A DNA stretch of 64,000 nt, taken from assembly GCA_013398175.1 (NCBI GenBank), contig VZRZ01007419.1, positions 334,836 to 398,835 of the forward strand. Direction: 5' to 3'. Under the pieces are notes generated by a model that did not search any database, was not told the origin of the DNA, and saw nothing but the letters and a program-made list of their open reading frames with translations. A program made the position numbers and the translations under genes. The stretch comes from Climacteris rufus. Lineage: Eukaryota > Chordata > Aves > Passeriformes > Climacteridae. Shown piece after piece: positions 47,593 through 61,820 of the stretch (its first letter is position 1; every line of letters starts with the position of its first letter).

Positions 47593-50500
47593 GCATAGAC
47601 ACATGGCTAATGTACTGCAATAATTTGGGGAATTCTTCGTGTAGAAGGAATGTTTGGGAAAGTTCATTTCTGCCATGAGAACAGCTGCTTTTCCTAGTGT
47701 AAAACATTATAAATACCAGTGAGAATTCTGTCAACATGTACCCAAGCCAGTTTAGAGATGAGTTAAACAAGAATAACTAAAGTGAGAGGAGGATTGTTTC
47801 TTCAGAAGATTTGTAAGGTACCTGTAAAGAGCTGATACATTTACTTAGAAAGTAAAAGCACAACAAAAATTTTCCTCTTAAGAGAAAAAAAAATAGTATA
47901 TGAATTTTTACCAAAAGCTGTTCTTCATGATCTGCAATTAAAGTCCCAGAGAGGATGTGGTCTTTCTTTGTAGAATCTTCTGACATTAGTAAAAGTTGAT
48001 GAAAGCAAAAGGGGGGAATGTATGTGTCACAAAAAGAGCGAGTTACGGAAGAGATGAAGCCAAAGTCCAGAAGGCTGACCATACAGCACTCGCTTTATTA
48101 GCAAGCTTTGCAGCAAGGGGAGGTTTTCAGCCATCCTGTGTACTCATTCCCTTTCATTCATCCATAGCAATAATGCATATGATGCAAGTGCTAACAGGGT
48201 ACAGAACTGATTTACAGTTGTCATGGGGTTTACATTCTTTTTCATATTACATGGCTATGCTAAATTAATATAAATGTTTCTGAGAGTGCTAAGGGAAAAA
48301 AATATGTTCCTTGTTTAGACTATTTTATTGAAGGTGTAACCTTTTACGTTAAACATCTGTTGCCTTCATTTTACATTCTGGCAGCAGTTCATATGTTTTC
48401 AGTAAAAGACATAATTTAATGACCATATACCAGATTATTTAAATGAATGGTTCTAATGATTTCTGTGAATAGGTTTCTGTAAGATGTAAGCATGAAATTA
48501 CTTTCTCAGTTGGCATGTTTTAACATATTTTAAGAAAAACATACATAATCACTTTGCAGAAAACACAGGTCTTAGTTGCTTTAGCACTCCAATATGTTTG
48601 AGTGCTAATAAACTTAAGTAGTTGTTTCATGGGAGTGAGACACCAGTACAGTAAATTGATGTTTTAATGTATTATTACTTCCTAAGAAACAATTTTTTTC
48701 CTATAGAAAAGAGGAAAATATTTTTAATTTTAACAGAATGGGACATCTGTTTATGTCTAAATAATGAAAATATATGGGCAGGCTTGATACAATAGGCCTA
48801 AATTAAAAGGGTCCAAAACTACACTTGATTATTAACTTATTAATACTCCTAAGAAGAAAATACTTCCAAGTTCCACTGGGATAAACTCAGGTGAAAGCAA
48901 TTTGAATTCACCAAGTGATTTAGCTTAAAAATTGCTGAGCTTGGTCCCTGACTATTTACTTTTTAAAATGTTATTTATTGCAGTAGGAAGTGTTAATTTT
49001 ATTCAAATAAATAGGATGGGGCAAAGTCTAAATACATTTGTAGCTGTCTGTAATGATGCCTTTCACTTCTGAACCAGCAGTGTTCTTTATATGATTGATC
49101 TAATTGTTTAAGGGTGACTTCATGGGTTAACATGATTTAATTGACCTGATTTTCTCTATTAATTTCGTACTTATACAAATAACAACACTGCAATTAAAAT
49201 GCAACCTAAATGAGAGATTTTTGAATATTTAATCTGCAGTATTTTGCCTCAGAATGAAACCTATTTTTCCTATGGAATAACATAATAAAATGGACCTGGT
49301 CTTGAAATTCTGGTTAGTCAAGAGATAGTGCAAGCAGGGTTGCCACAGCTGGCAGTCTTTTCCTGAGTATAAAGTTAATAAAGCATTCATTTGTGCATAA
49401 GGTAACTGATATAGTTTGCTGACATTTTGTTTGACTTTTTCAGATTCCACTGTGATTTCTTTGGCTTTGACTTAGTTTTACATAGAGCTGTTTATAATTT
49501 GGTTCTAAACTTCTTTATGGCTTCTGGGTGAAACCACTACAAAAAATGCATCATCTCATTCTTCATCTTTCACTCCTTCTGCCCATGGAAACATACTATG
49601 GCTGAAAGAGATTGAATCTTAAGTAACCAGTTTGCTAAAACCTTTGCATGGCCTTGCATTATATTGTGATGTAAGTATCTTCTTGTACCAGTCATTACTT
49701 GATAGGATTTTAGTCAAGATGTGCCTTCTGCAGGCATAGCAATACAAATGCTATTCTTTTACATAGTAAGTTTTTTATGTCATGATATAATATTTAACTA
49801 CTAAAATACTTAACCATCATTAATATTAATAAACACCTTTGTTAACTCTAACCTCTAGAGTCTTTATCATTAGCCAGATACACATCAAATGCTTAATAAG
49901 AACCTTTAAATGCCTTCAGTGTTGTTTAAAGAAAAATCTTCAATTCTCTCAAGAGAATGATGCTAAGTCCAAAAAATTATTCTTTCACACTCCATAAGGA
50001 ACTTTTCATATCAATAAGACTAAAAATAGAACCAGTTTGCTCCTACAAGATTGATCACCTTTGCAATACTGAATATATTGCTTCATATGAAGTAAAGTTT
50101 ATTTTACTATTTTTAAAAAATGACTATGATCAACCCAAAATGTCTCCACCTTAAAATCATTTGAGCATGCCACTTAGCAGCAGTCTATGGCTATTTTATA
50201 TGGCCTTTAAAGTGCTCAATAATCCCATAAAATTTTAACCTTTATTTTATTGGTACCTGTTACTTTGTGTGTTATATGTTTAAAACCAATGAAAAGATTT
50301 TTCATGAATCACATGAATTTTTATTTTACTGTTCACATAAAAAAAGTTTTATAATATCTTTTAGTACCTCAATTTTGTGTATGAATTATATAATTGTCAG
50401 CAGGTATTATTCTGAACTGTAGTTTCTGGACCAGAAAACCATGTTTAAATCACCCTGGGCATTAAAATTAAATGGATAAATGACTTGACTGCATGGATTG

Positions 50501-51089
50501 GCAGAGTCATCCTGCAGCAGAACACAGAGCTGTGAAATCAAGTATTAGTATGTCTTTAATTGTGAAGCAGGGTAAAAGTTATTCAAAGGGGATTATTTAT
50601 TTACATTTCCTTAATCTGATAAGTGAATAAAAATTGAGGAATTAAAATGTGGAAGGTATAAAATACTCCATCAGCAACCAAAAAATGCAGAGATATTTCA
50701 GTTTTCATGAAGAAGAGGTAAAGCTTCGTGAAAGAATTTTTAACTACAATAATGAATGAAGTCACCCTAATTAAAAGTACTAACTTTTTCAGTATCCTAT
50801 ACTTCTCTGAAGCATTATTAAGTTTCAGGAAAGCCCAGCTTCTCCCCAGGTAGTTCAAGGAAATCACAGATGTTTCTCAGACAAAAATCTGATGCCAAAT
50901 AAAGGTTGCAATTTGACCAGGCCTGTCATATTGATGCCAGTGAAAGCCAATGGGTAAAGTGACAGCAAGCTTCCCATCGGAAGGTAATCAGTACTGCTCT
51001 ACAAATAAGAAACAATTGCTTCAGAAAGTTTTAGAGTGTTTGTAAATAATTTCCTGTGGGAATTCTTCTCTCAGGCCATTATATGAGAC

Positions 51090-51232
51090 CCTGAGAGTAG
51101 CTCAGTTGTTTAGAGCATGGTGCTAATAATGCCGAGGTGGTAGATTTGATCCCTGCACAGCCCATTCACTTAAGAGCTGGACTTCATCCTTATGGGCCCT
51201 CCCAACTCAGATCATTCTGTGATTCTGTGAAA
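51090..51232 (+). mobile_element. TguSINE1-like tRNA-derived SINE with CR1-like tail
   Basis: The head resembles a tRNA gene: an A-box-like AGTAGCTCAGTTGTTTAGAG, an anticodon arm around GGTGCTAATAATGCC and a degraded B box near GATTTGATCCC. A body follows with AAGAGCTGGACTTCATCC and CCCTCCCAACTCAG. The tail ATTCTGTGATTCTGTGAA is the CR1 3' end. I recognise this as the zebra finch TguSINE1 type, so the host is probably a passerine. It is not a functional tRNA because the body and tail replace the acceptor and T stem. Confidence 0.8.
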
Positions 51233-51565
51233 TAGCTTGGTTTTTCCCTCTTCTAAAAAGCACAAGCCAAACACAGTTGCACACTAACTTACCTGATAGC
51301 TTGAAAATTAGCACCAGTCAGAAACTACTAAAGTGATCCAGACCAATAAAATAACACAATAAGAAAAGCTATAGATAATAATAGGTAATGACAACCACTA
51401 TTAACCTACTGATCCAAACAGTCCACAGGACATCCATGGGAGCTGTGGCCAGTACTCCCCATTCCCAGCAGGGCACAGCAGAGGGGTGCTGTGAGGTTGG
51501 GGAAACCGCTCAGGGGCCCCTCTCCATTCCTTCCCTCAAGGTGTCTGTCCCACCCAGGCACTTAC

Positions 51566-51850
51566 CTTCCTATCACCCAGGGCCTCAAAGTGGCTCCGCA
51601 GCTCCTCCACAGTGACAGGGACGTGCTCCATCAGCTGAGATCCTCCTAGGCTCTCCTCCTTGAACACATCTGTTCTCCTGCTGTCTGATGGCATCTTCTC
51701 CAGGGCACTCTTATCTGGCACCAGGGATGGTGGGGCTGGTGAGTGCTGGAACATCAGGCCAGGTCTTGTAGCATTGGCAGACTCCCATCTCTGCTTGAGG
51801 AGCTCCACGGAGCCCTTCTGCAGGGGCAAGTCTGCCAGCTCCAGCATGCC
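51566..51850 (-). CDS. XIRP2: XIRP2 5' coding exon (KGSVELLKQRWE)
   Basis: A G+C-rich open frame of 95 codons ends at a strong GTAAGT donor in phase 0. It contains LADLPLQKGSVELLKQRWES, then a Pro/Ser-rich stretch, then VTVEELRSHFEALGDRK. The KGSVELLKQRWE segment corresponds to LIMA1 KGTLTVLKKKWE, the family's N-terminal conserved block. Its order before the FEKM exon fits. The 5' end is uncertain. An acceptor at TGCATTGGCAG would start it at 51850, with an in-frame ATG at 51845-51847 in good context (GGCATGC). A second acceptor (GACCCCAG) would start it at 51869. The frame stays open to 51991, so this could also be the first coding exon with its own leader. Much more G+C-rich than the neighbouring DNA. 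Confidence 0.8.
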
Positions 51851-54800
51851 CTGCCAATGCAACATGTACCTGGGGTCAGAGGCAGGCACATGGTGCCAGC
51901 AGAGGCCACCATGGAGTGGCTCAATAACCCTTCTGGGTTGCGGAACAGGCTGGGACACAGGCTGGGGGCTGGGACAGAAGCCACTTCCCAATGGAAGATG
52001 TGAGATCCAGTAAGATCAGATGCAGTAAGAGTGAAAGGGCTCAGTGTGTTCATACAAGAGGAATATTTTAATTATAGAGTGAATTAAGGGTGGTGTTCAG
52101 ACATTTTATTCTTAAGCTTGACAGCAGAATTGCTGTCTATCATGAAAGGAAAAGCAGCAAGTATGCAATTAGTGAGAATTCCAAACAAAGTGGGGTTAAT
52201 GAATGAGTGCCTGGTAATCAGTGTGTTCTACATGAAAGGTGTTGTGACAAGTGACTGCTGATTTCTTTAAGATCTGATACAGCTGTCTGTGTTGTGGTGT
52301 GAGTCACAGCATTTTAAAGCAGCCAGGAGACAGAAGGGCTATTGCATTAGCTGTGAGGGTGCTTGGGTAGCCTGGAAACACAACCCAGGTTAGTTCTCCT
52401 AATTACACTGTAACTTCTGTCAAGTAAATTGCTAAGTGTTGATATCCAGCCTTTCTGATCAGTTGACTGATCTCACAAGGGCTTTTTCCATCTTTCTTAC
52501 AGTACACTTGGGAAGGAAAATTGCCATTCTGTTACTTTGCACCAGTTGATGAAATATGCTTCCCTTTTCCTGAAACCAGCTCCCAACAGGTTTGATTTGG
52601 AGGTTTTCTGCCCTGTAGCAAATACTCAAATGTAAGTTTTCACATCTCATTCAAAAGGAAATTTGAGTAAAAAGAATATGAATTTAAAATAGTAAAGAGA
52701 AAAAAATGTTAACAAGAACTGAGACCCAACTGGGAACTAAAAATCTCATTTCATTAGTCCCTTCATTTTTGGAAAGGGATTCTTGGATGTGTGTAGCTGT
52801 TTAATATGTTGCTGTTTAATTGAGTTTAATTAAGTCTGCATTGTTGGGAGTTGGACTTGGGGTTTTTTGGGTAACTAGAATTAATGTGGTCTGTAATATT
52901 TTGCTTAGGCGTGAAAAACACAGGAGGAGTGCTGGATATTTCATGTACTCTAGTAATATTTTTAAAAGGAGACTTCAAGGTCCCCCTTACTTGAACAATA
53001 TGGAAAAGAGTTTCTTGGCTCACAGTTTTACCTGTACAACCAGAAGCTGACCCAAGACTTGTTGCTCCTTTAGTTTTTTGGCAGAACTATGTTGTGACTA
53101 TGGTTAATGTCCTGTTAGTTTTCCTTTACTGATGCAAGCTGTCTCCCAAGCCCTTTCTGCAAGAACGGTGACATCCTTCCTTCCCCTACCATGTGTGCTT
53201 GTTCCATCAAAGATCCTAAATGGGTCTGGCTTCTGGCCCAAAATGAAGAACAGCTGTTAAATTTCCCTGTTGCAAGAATATTCATCCTAACTCACAACTG
53301 CAGATTAGAAATACTCCTGATATACATCGCATCTAAGGATTGACTTTAGACTGTGGAGCAGGCTTTTGCTGATTCAGTTGAGTGTGCTTATGCAATATCC
53401 ACATTCTGCTATGTTTTGCTTCATTGCCTGTGGTCCTTTTGTTGCTTTCAGTGATTTTTTCAGGGTACGTGTTATGCCATCTTTCAAAAACAGTCTGGAG
53501 TGCACCTCCTTCTCCCTCACAGCTCTCAAAATAGAGTTAAGTAAGTAGCTGCTTTTACCTTTGTCTAGTGTGGGACTTATGGTTGATAGACAATGGATAA
53601 AATGAATGTTTGCTTTCTTCACATGCATGTGTTGGATGAAGGGAAGTTTTGTGGAAATTCAGTAGTTTATAAAGTTGGTTCCTCCATCCCAAAAGAGAGA
53701 TTTCATTGTAACATCTGCATTTTGTCGTGTATACATTTGAATGTAGGCCTAAACTTGACTTTCAGCCACTTTCTAAAGATGTATTTTAATGGAAGTGTAC
53801 ATCTGAAACTTGAGGGAGGAGGGGAGAATCAAAACCAAAAACTCAAACCAGGTTTGTGTGTGTTCTAGAGGTCATTTGAGGTTTTCAAATTTTTATTACT
53901 GGTGTCTCTGATCTTCTAATTTCTTTCCCTACCTGTTCATAGTCGTTTTAACCACTCTAGAATACTAATGGCAATTGATGTCAAGTAAAATATTTGAGGA
54001 ATACTGGATAGCTAGGATTGTGATTTATTTTAATTGTTTCCTGAGCTTTGTAGTGTCTTAGCCTTTCTGAAAATGTAGGAAGAAAATAGAGGAAATTAGA
54101 AAAGCACAGCTTTTGACTTTGACCTAAAATATTATTATAATTTCATACTAGTTCTGCTGGTTTTAGTGTTTAACTTTACTGTCCATCTCTAAAATTATTT
54201 AAGTGAAGGGGAGAACAGATACTGTTGGTTTTATCAGTATCAGGGTTTTTTTCTTTTGTGTCTGCTATTTTTGTCTTTCATCTGTCTATATTTGTCCTCT
54301 GGCCTATTTATTTATTCCCCAGACTTATCTTATTATCTCATAGTGACAATAGACTTATTACATGATCCAATTAGCTGAAATTACAGGCAAATTCCTATCC
54401 GTGGGTCTGTGACTTTCCTCTTCCCAGGAAGTGCATAATAGGAGCACATCCATGTGTGGGACTTGTGGCAAGGCAGAACTTGGAGTCTGTTACAGTCATG
54501 TTTTCAGAGCTATTGCACTTGCTCATAACAGGTAAGTAAGAGCTCATAAAAATGAACAACAGATTTTAAAAAGTTATCAATGTGATAGGATGAGGATTCC
54601 AGTAAGATTAAAATTCTGCAGGGAGTGTTGTCCTCTCATTTTCCTTGGTTTGGAGACTCAAGTGTGCTTCTGAGGCCGAAAGTGATGTGTTGGACAAAGG
54701 AAGATTGCAGTATGAAAAAAATGAAGTTATCTAGTAAGCAGTCATTCTTGCAGAAATGGGTGGTGGAATTTTTGTGAAGTACCTAAAATGCTGTTTAACC

Positions 54801-57800
54801 TTCAAAAGCAGGTCTTTGTGAATGCTACATATAAAACTTTTGCATTAATATGTCTGTTTTATGAGGCCAGCATTCAAACACCACAGTCAAACTATAGGTT
54901 TTCCTTTTTTGTGTGTTTCTGCTCTGGGATATTTTGTATCTTTCTGCCACCAATTTTATAAGAGGCCTACAGTAATTATTCATTGCATGTAATCTGATAA
55001 ATGTATAATTTCTTGAGCAAACATCTATGGGGAAGGCCTATAGATTTTGTGGACTCATAAATTGCAGATAACCCGTACATTTCGGGATTTTTTTTTAAAT
55101 TGGAAGTTGTTGATAAATCTGTCTTCACAGTAGGATCATTGAATTGGTATTGCTTTTCTTGCACTGTAAATGAGATGTGCCCTCTTCTACTGTTCACAGA
55201 CTACGTATTCAATTAGTAGGTGAACATATGCAATCAAGTGAAGAGCTGTTGAGGAAAACTATATCGGTTATGCTGTTTGTTTCTTTGCCAAAATGGCTAC
55301 CTGCATTTTCATCATGTTCTTCCTACCTTAAATGTTTCTTACGTGTAAAATCTTTCATTTGTTCATTAGTGAAGAAGTAAACAGAAATAGTAAAATAGTA
55401 AACTAATACAGTTTGCTTGTAGAACTATTTGTGAATAGTGTTGTTTGTATCCCTGTGGGATGATGCCATCATGGCATATGGTACTGGTGAGTCCTCTCCT
55501 AACTTTATAAAACAGTCTGTTGTCAAATAGCGGACATTTGCCACTGCATATTGAGCTGGATTTCTTTCTCAATTAAAAACCCCAACAAAACAAACCACAA
55601 CACAGAAAGACCAAAAACCCCAAAAATCTTTTGAGGACAGGATTTGACAAGTCCTTTTCATGATCTGCCATACGACTTCATCCAGCTCTTGCAACTGGGA
55701 TTTCCCTTTCTATCCCATCCTGATCCCAGTTAATCTTCACTGTCAAGAATCCCTGGCATGAGGCTCCATAGGACATTTTGGGATAAATTATGAAGGAAAG
55801 AACAACATATTGCAGTGTTTTTCTCAAACCACTGAACAACCCCCAGGATCCAGAGGAAGCTGCAGAACAACAAGCAGCTGTCCCCTTACTTTATGGCAAT
55901 TCTGGCAAGTGAGGCAGAGGGATGAGAGAGGGGATTGGTATCTGCCTAAGTTCTCCACTAAATCTAGTCAAGAATAGAAAAAAATAGTTCAGCTGGAAGG
56001 GATCTGCAGCCATCATGCAGTCCAACTGGAATATTCTCTGGCCACATTACTAAATAATCTGTCTTTTACTAAGGACTCTCTATGTGCACTCGATAGCAGG
56101 GCACACATTTCTGACACTGTTGCTTGAACAGCTTGCAATTTCTTCTGCAGGTAAGCAGAGTCTCCAGTATCCGTAACATTTCTTCATTTACATTTCAGAC
56201 ACTTCTTAACAAAAGCAACTCAGACGAGTTTATGAAGAGCTATAATTGTTCTTGATTACTACAAAATGTAAAGCACTTTGAAATTCCTAGTCATATTTTG
56301 AAAAAATACATTATTTGGAGCTATCATTTAATGTGCCAACCTTTATTCTGACACAAATATGTGCAGCTAAATAATAAAACTCTAAGTGTTGTTTCAACTT
56401 TGAATTATGACAGACCCTATTCTAGCTAGTGTAACAAGGTTCCAGTATTTTAAGGCAAATCACACTGAAACATTAATTTCTCATATCTTATCAGCAAAAC
56501 AAATGCATTTTATCATCTAATACAAGAGGACTAAAAAGTGCATTATGCATATTCATGGGATTGAGGAAAGACATGCTTATTATTTTTTCCTTTTATCCCA
56601 TCATTCTCATTTGTTATGTGAACAGTATCAGGCCCCACACTAGACAGCCTATTTACAAAAACAAAACAAAAACAAACAAAAAATCTATAATTTGCGTATT
56701 TGCACTGAGTTTATCTTACCGCTGTGTTCTTCTCAGTCAAGTTTTCCAGTTGTGACTCTGCTGCACTTGTGTACCTCTTTAAAGGAAGACAGTTTTAAAC
56801 ATTCTCTAATTCATTGGTTTCATTTGACTAAAGAACATGAGGCTTGATAGACACACGTCTGATAGTAGTTACAAGACACCAAATCTCTTACGTGCTTACG
56901 TTGCCAATGTATTATTTAGTGAGGCATGGGGGTAAAGTATGCTTTCTGCCATACCTCTGGCTGTGCTCTGTGTGCTCACCTTACACTGCTTAGCAGTGGC
57001 AAAGGCTGAAGGCAACAGCTTTTGTTTCAGTGTTCTTTGGCATGAAACAAAGCACCTTCCAGTAAAAAATTGTTGGTTCTTAAGTATTTGGGAAAGGTTT
57101 GGAGAAAAAGTACGATTGGTAAGTCATAAGTCAAATGGATAATAAAGTGCTATGTATATTTAATAATTCAGACCATGTAAAGATACCCCATTCCAATGCA
57201 GCTGGCTTTCTTAATAATAAACATAATTGCTTTTCAACAGTTTCATTGTGGACAAAAAGTACATAGTATAAATCATATACAAGAAAAAAATTAGAAGGAT
57301 TTTCAAAGATCTTCCACTCCCTTTCATTCTGTTTTTATCTACTATGTTCCAGGGCTGTTACTCTGTCTTTTTTCTCCCCTCCTGTCTCAGTCAATATATG
57401 TCCTGATCACATGTCAGCAGGTGCAGACGGCAGTCAACAGATGCTGCCTGTTGACCTTTACCCACCTCACCACTGTGGACAAACACAACTGAATTCTGGG
57501 GTAAATGGGCCACTGATCCTGTGGGCAGGAACGTGCAGCTCAGCACAGCCAACCTAGCCTCCAGAGCTCCATTTCCAAGGAACCAGCCAGGAGGACACAG
57601 GCAGGGACAGAATGTGTTCTTCAGCCTCTCCTCAAATATGTCTCCTTAGGGACATATTTTTGGGTAGACTATGCAGTAGATAACAAAAATGTCCACTCAT
57701 AGGCAGCACCTGTTTTTCATTGTTACTGTCAACTACTTGGCTAGCTTCAGGTTCTCTTGCATAGCCAGCTGGGCAGAAGTAAGTGTTCAGTCTGCTCTGG

Positions 57801-60800
57801 CATGTCACACTTGATTTTCTTTGATTTACGCTTGTTTTTTAGTATTCTTTAGTATTCTTAAAGCTTTTCTGACTTTGAGGCTAAAGCTCCTTGTCCAATA
57901 GAAGTTTAAAGGACTCTTCAGCAAAATACAGGGTACACTAAGGGTACCCTCTTGTTTCCACTCTTGTGCCACTTTTTTTGCAACTCATAAAAATTGTATG
58001 AACTCTTACTTTAAAATCAGAAGACCGTGGAATGTACAAAATAACAAATGTATTTAAAATTCCTACAAAACTCTTTTGTTTTCCCCCCCACCTCTGAAAT
58101 AGTGACAAAGCTTATATTGGAATAAAACTTACTATGCTGCAAGTTGATTATATGTGACTTGACTTTCAGCCTACTGTTTAATGAGAGGTGGTTAAAAATC
58201 TGTGTGCAGAATCTCCTCTATTCCGCCCTTGACTGTTATATGTATTTCTCTGTAGTTAGTACACAGAATTGCCAGATCACTCTGCAGGTTCTTTCCCTCT
58301 CTCAAGTTTGATCATGGCTAAATGACTACAAGACAACAGGGAATTAGGCCTCTTGTTTCATGGTGTGTTTTAAATGGAAGGTTCAGAAAGCTCATGGCAA
58401 ATATTGCTATTGCTATTGAAATCCCTGTTCTGAGGCTCATCCATCTCATTGCTACACGTCCATAATTTCTACCCACTCCCCCAGGTCTGCCCTTGTGAAG
58501 TGGTAGAATGCTCATATATACTTGTGAAGTTATTGTAATTGAACAGCCTAACTGCTGTAACTACAGAGGAACTTAAGCAATTTATTCCTTTTAGCTTTTG
58601 CTTAAGAAAATCTATTTACTCTCTTTTTAAAATTAGGATTATGTTTTAAAATAAGAATTTACTTGATTAATATCTGCTTTTTGTCATTCCTGGTAAGTCT
58701 TCAAGCACAATAATTGTGAGGCTATTTGATGTACAGTACAGTCCTCTGAAAGTGGCTTTTTTGGTTAATCTTAGCAAAAGAGAAATTGCAGAGAAATACT
58801 ACATAGACCTCTTTGCTTTTATAGACAATTGGGAAAAGAATTCAGAAGTTTGTATCTATAATGACATGAATTACAGCGACTTGGTCCTCATGGTTATGAT
58901 AAAAGGTAATCTGGAGATGCACATTACCTATCTCCATTAGGCACCATCTGTTCTACATTTGTATTTGGCTGGCAACTAATAAATGTCCTTGGGAATGTAT
59001 AGGAAGAGGAGGGTGAAGGTAAAAAGGTTTTAATGTTGAGTTTTAACAAAAAACCCCCTAATACTTTAACTAAGGAGTCTGAGTCAGATGACCTATTCAA
59101 AGTAGGATTCTTTATTTTTTTTTTCCATACAGATAGAGCCAATGAAATGGAATTAAGGAGTTTATAACCTCATCTCTATAGTCAGTGTTCTGGGAGCCCT
59201 GAACTGCAGCCACATATAATTGTTATGGCTCCATCTTGGCAAGAATACATGAATCATCACAGAAAGCAGTATCATATTTTGAATTAGTGAACAAAGCAAG
59301 CTTTGGCAACATGCATTAAATATCTGGGTGATAATCCCAGGATCACGGTATGATTCACGCCAATTGGATAACTCTTTAATCAGTCAGTTGTTTTCAAATG
59401 GAAAAATTGCAGCTGGCTAGCTTGTTGGTAAGAATATGTTGTGGCTATGTTAATAATAATTCCGTTATTATAATTCACTGAGAATAACCCTTTTGTGATT
59501 TCAAGAGACAGTGGAAGCCATTAAAAGCACAGCTGATGACAGCAGAGGGTCACCCCTCTAACTCGAGAGACCAGAGCTCACCGTGCTTAATCACTCACCC
59601 TCCATTATGGAGAAAAATATTTAGGATGCCTTAATTTTGCATTGAACATCTCTCAGGAATGGCTGGTGAGATGCCAAATGACATTATTTTCACCATGATG
59701 GATTTTCTCATAATACTGCTGTATCTAAGCCAGAAAGGAGTTCCATAATGAGAAATCTTGAAACAAGTATATTGTAGTTATCACAGCCATCTTTCTGAGA
59801 CTATCATGAGAAGGATTTCTGGTCAAGTTTTCCACATGAAAGACAGTATTACTAAAATATATTGTTTACATTATTTCTGTTCTTTTAGTAGGTATTGTTT
59901 GCCATGAGCCTTCATAAGGGTAAACAAAAGTTTCAGTGGAGCATTTGTTACTATTTTGAATATATGAATATTTATTATTATTACATCACATTATTATGAT
60001 GAACACGAGAATATCTTTTGGAAGTGAATGCATCTGGCATTTGTACTCCCCATAGTTCAGCATGTGGGAGCTTCAGTGTGTTACAGAGTTGGTATGCTGG
60101 AATCAATCAAGGCAATTGTAGCCTTAGTTATCAGTTTTGACATTATTAAACAAATTGAAAATGATTGGGTGATTTCAGATTTGATCCTGCATATGAACAG
60201 AGATGAAAAAGTCGCGCTTTGTTGAGGGAAGCAGAGAACAATGTGGACAGTCCCTGAACTGACCTAAGCAACTCACAAAAGATTAGTACAAAAATGAAGA
60301 CTTGTCCAAGGTGCATAGGAGACCATCTGAGTAATAGAAGAGTGATCTGCATGAAGTATTAGTTTCAAGAGAAACTTTTAAGAGAAATTAAAGGTAGAAA
60401 CAAGGGCTGAAAGCCTGAAGCAGTACTTTGACATACTTGGTGCACAGATAAAAGGTGTATATAACCTGACCAGTATAGGGAGTACATGTGGCAAAAGGTG
60501 CCTAAAACTCATGTTAAGCAAAACATGATGATGCAGAGAGGGCATATCTATTATTGACCATGTTTGTATTAGGAATGGAATTTTTATATCTTAATGCTGA
60601 CTGCTAAATGGTACATGAGCTGATTCACTTTTGCTGTCACTACAGTTAAACGTAGGGAAATAACTTCTGACGTGATGAGAAGGTAAAGTCTTGGTATTGG
60701 TCATGTCAGAATGGAATCTTTTACAGTATGACATACAAAGTTATTGATTTTTTAACTCTTTTAAACTGGATTAATCTTGTCATTTCTTCACTAGGGATTT

Positions 60801-61820
60801 ATGGCTTGAGAGCATCCACATTGGTGCCTGGGGTCTCCTTTGATCTCTTCTGACCACAGGAATTTTCCCACTGGGAATACTGTGTGGAAGAAGATTTATT
60901 TTTTACAAGGGTGAGGTAGGGTAGGGGGTTGAAGGGGGTATTCTTTTTTGCTTCTGTTCCCCCACAGAACAGTAGGATCACTGTAGTATGATGTACTTCC
61001 CAAGATGATGTACATGTCCAAGAGGCACTAATAGGTTTGTGATGTTACTATTTCAGCTTGTAAGCACAAGGCTCTGCAAAAACCTCTAAAATAGGGAAGT
61101 AAATAAAATGTGAGACATATGTGAACCTGTGCTGTCTGACGTACTTATTATGGGACCTCATAAAATACAACATTGCTGTAAATGTCTGCATATCTCTGTT
61201 TACAAGTGATTGCCAAAGGTTAAGGAGAAAGACAAATGGAAGTGAGTTAAGACAGAAATTGTCTTCTCTGATTGACACATTCTGGCTTATTTACCTCGAA
61301 GATCCATCAGAACTGGGTGTAGTACTCCAGGAAGGGTGTCATGACAGCAGAGTAGGGGGCACATCAACTTACACAGGGTTCAGATAGCACAAATTATGTG
61401 TTCTCTTTTTCTGTATCTTTTAAAATATTCATTATTTTCAACCTAAAATTGCAAAGAAAGTACAGTTGCTTTGTAGTGAGTTTTCTAAATAAAATTTCCT
61501 CTAAAGAGTATGATACTAAAGGGCACTCTGAAAGAGAAGGTGCTGAGTACATGCAGATAACTCACATCTGCTCTTCTAATAGGTATGTCAGAAAACTACA
61601 GCCCTTTTCCAAAGTAATAAGCTTAACAAAGTTAGACTTTACCATAGAGACTAGGGGCAAGAATTAGGCAAGGAACAGGTTTCTAGCCTCAGGATTGGCA
61701 AGCGCTGACTCAGAAAGCCAGCTGTTATTTAAAAGATTTAAGTATTCAGGATTCCTGGCAGCTTTTAGGTTTTAAAGTAGCCTGAAACAGCTTTGGTCTA
61801 CTGCTTGACTTCTTTTTCAG
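51851..61820. other. Region upstream of the XIRP2 5' coding exon, no gene recognised
   Basis: A XIRP2 promoter and non-coding first exon should lie here or beyond 64 kb, but I cannot place them. There is no CpG island. G+C-richer patches occur at 51885-51990 and 57440-57620. A CR1 trace is listed separately. Open frames on both strands are short and unrecognised. Confidence 0.5.
55983..56060 (-). mobile_element. CR1 LINE 3'-end fragment (degraded)
   Basis: Read on the minus strand, CCAGTTGGACTGCATGATGG and CAGATCCCTTCCAGCTGAAC match the conserved 3' region of CR1 (GTTGGACTxGATGATC ... TCCCTTCCAACC). The terminal ATTCTRTGA repeats are not preserved. CR1 is the common LINE of birds. Confidence 0.5.

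Larger units (their letters stand above)
35260..51565. other. Large XIRP2 intron (about 16 kb)
   Basis: This is the largest intron, AT-rich, with a TG/CA/TA microsatellite (47543), a (GT)n run (45331), an LTR fragment (40707), a hairpin (42830) and a SINE (51090). One candidate exon at 40514-40669 has compatible phase; two others (45105-45183, 47912-47979) do not. The remainder holds nothing I can name. Confidence 0.6.

Noticed and set aside
47912..47979. 68-base minus-strand piece with acceptor and donor (DSTKKDHILSGTL)
   Set aside because: It needs incoming phase 1, but the upstream XIRP2 exon ends in phase 0. No family match.
51091..51165. Possible functional tRNA gene
   Set aside because: The A box is present but the B box is degraded, the acceptor stem does not close, and a CR1-like tail follows: it is a SINE.
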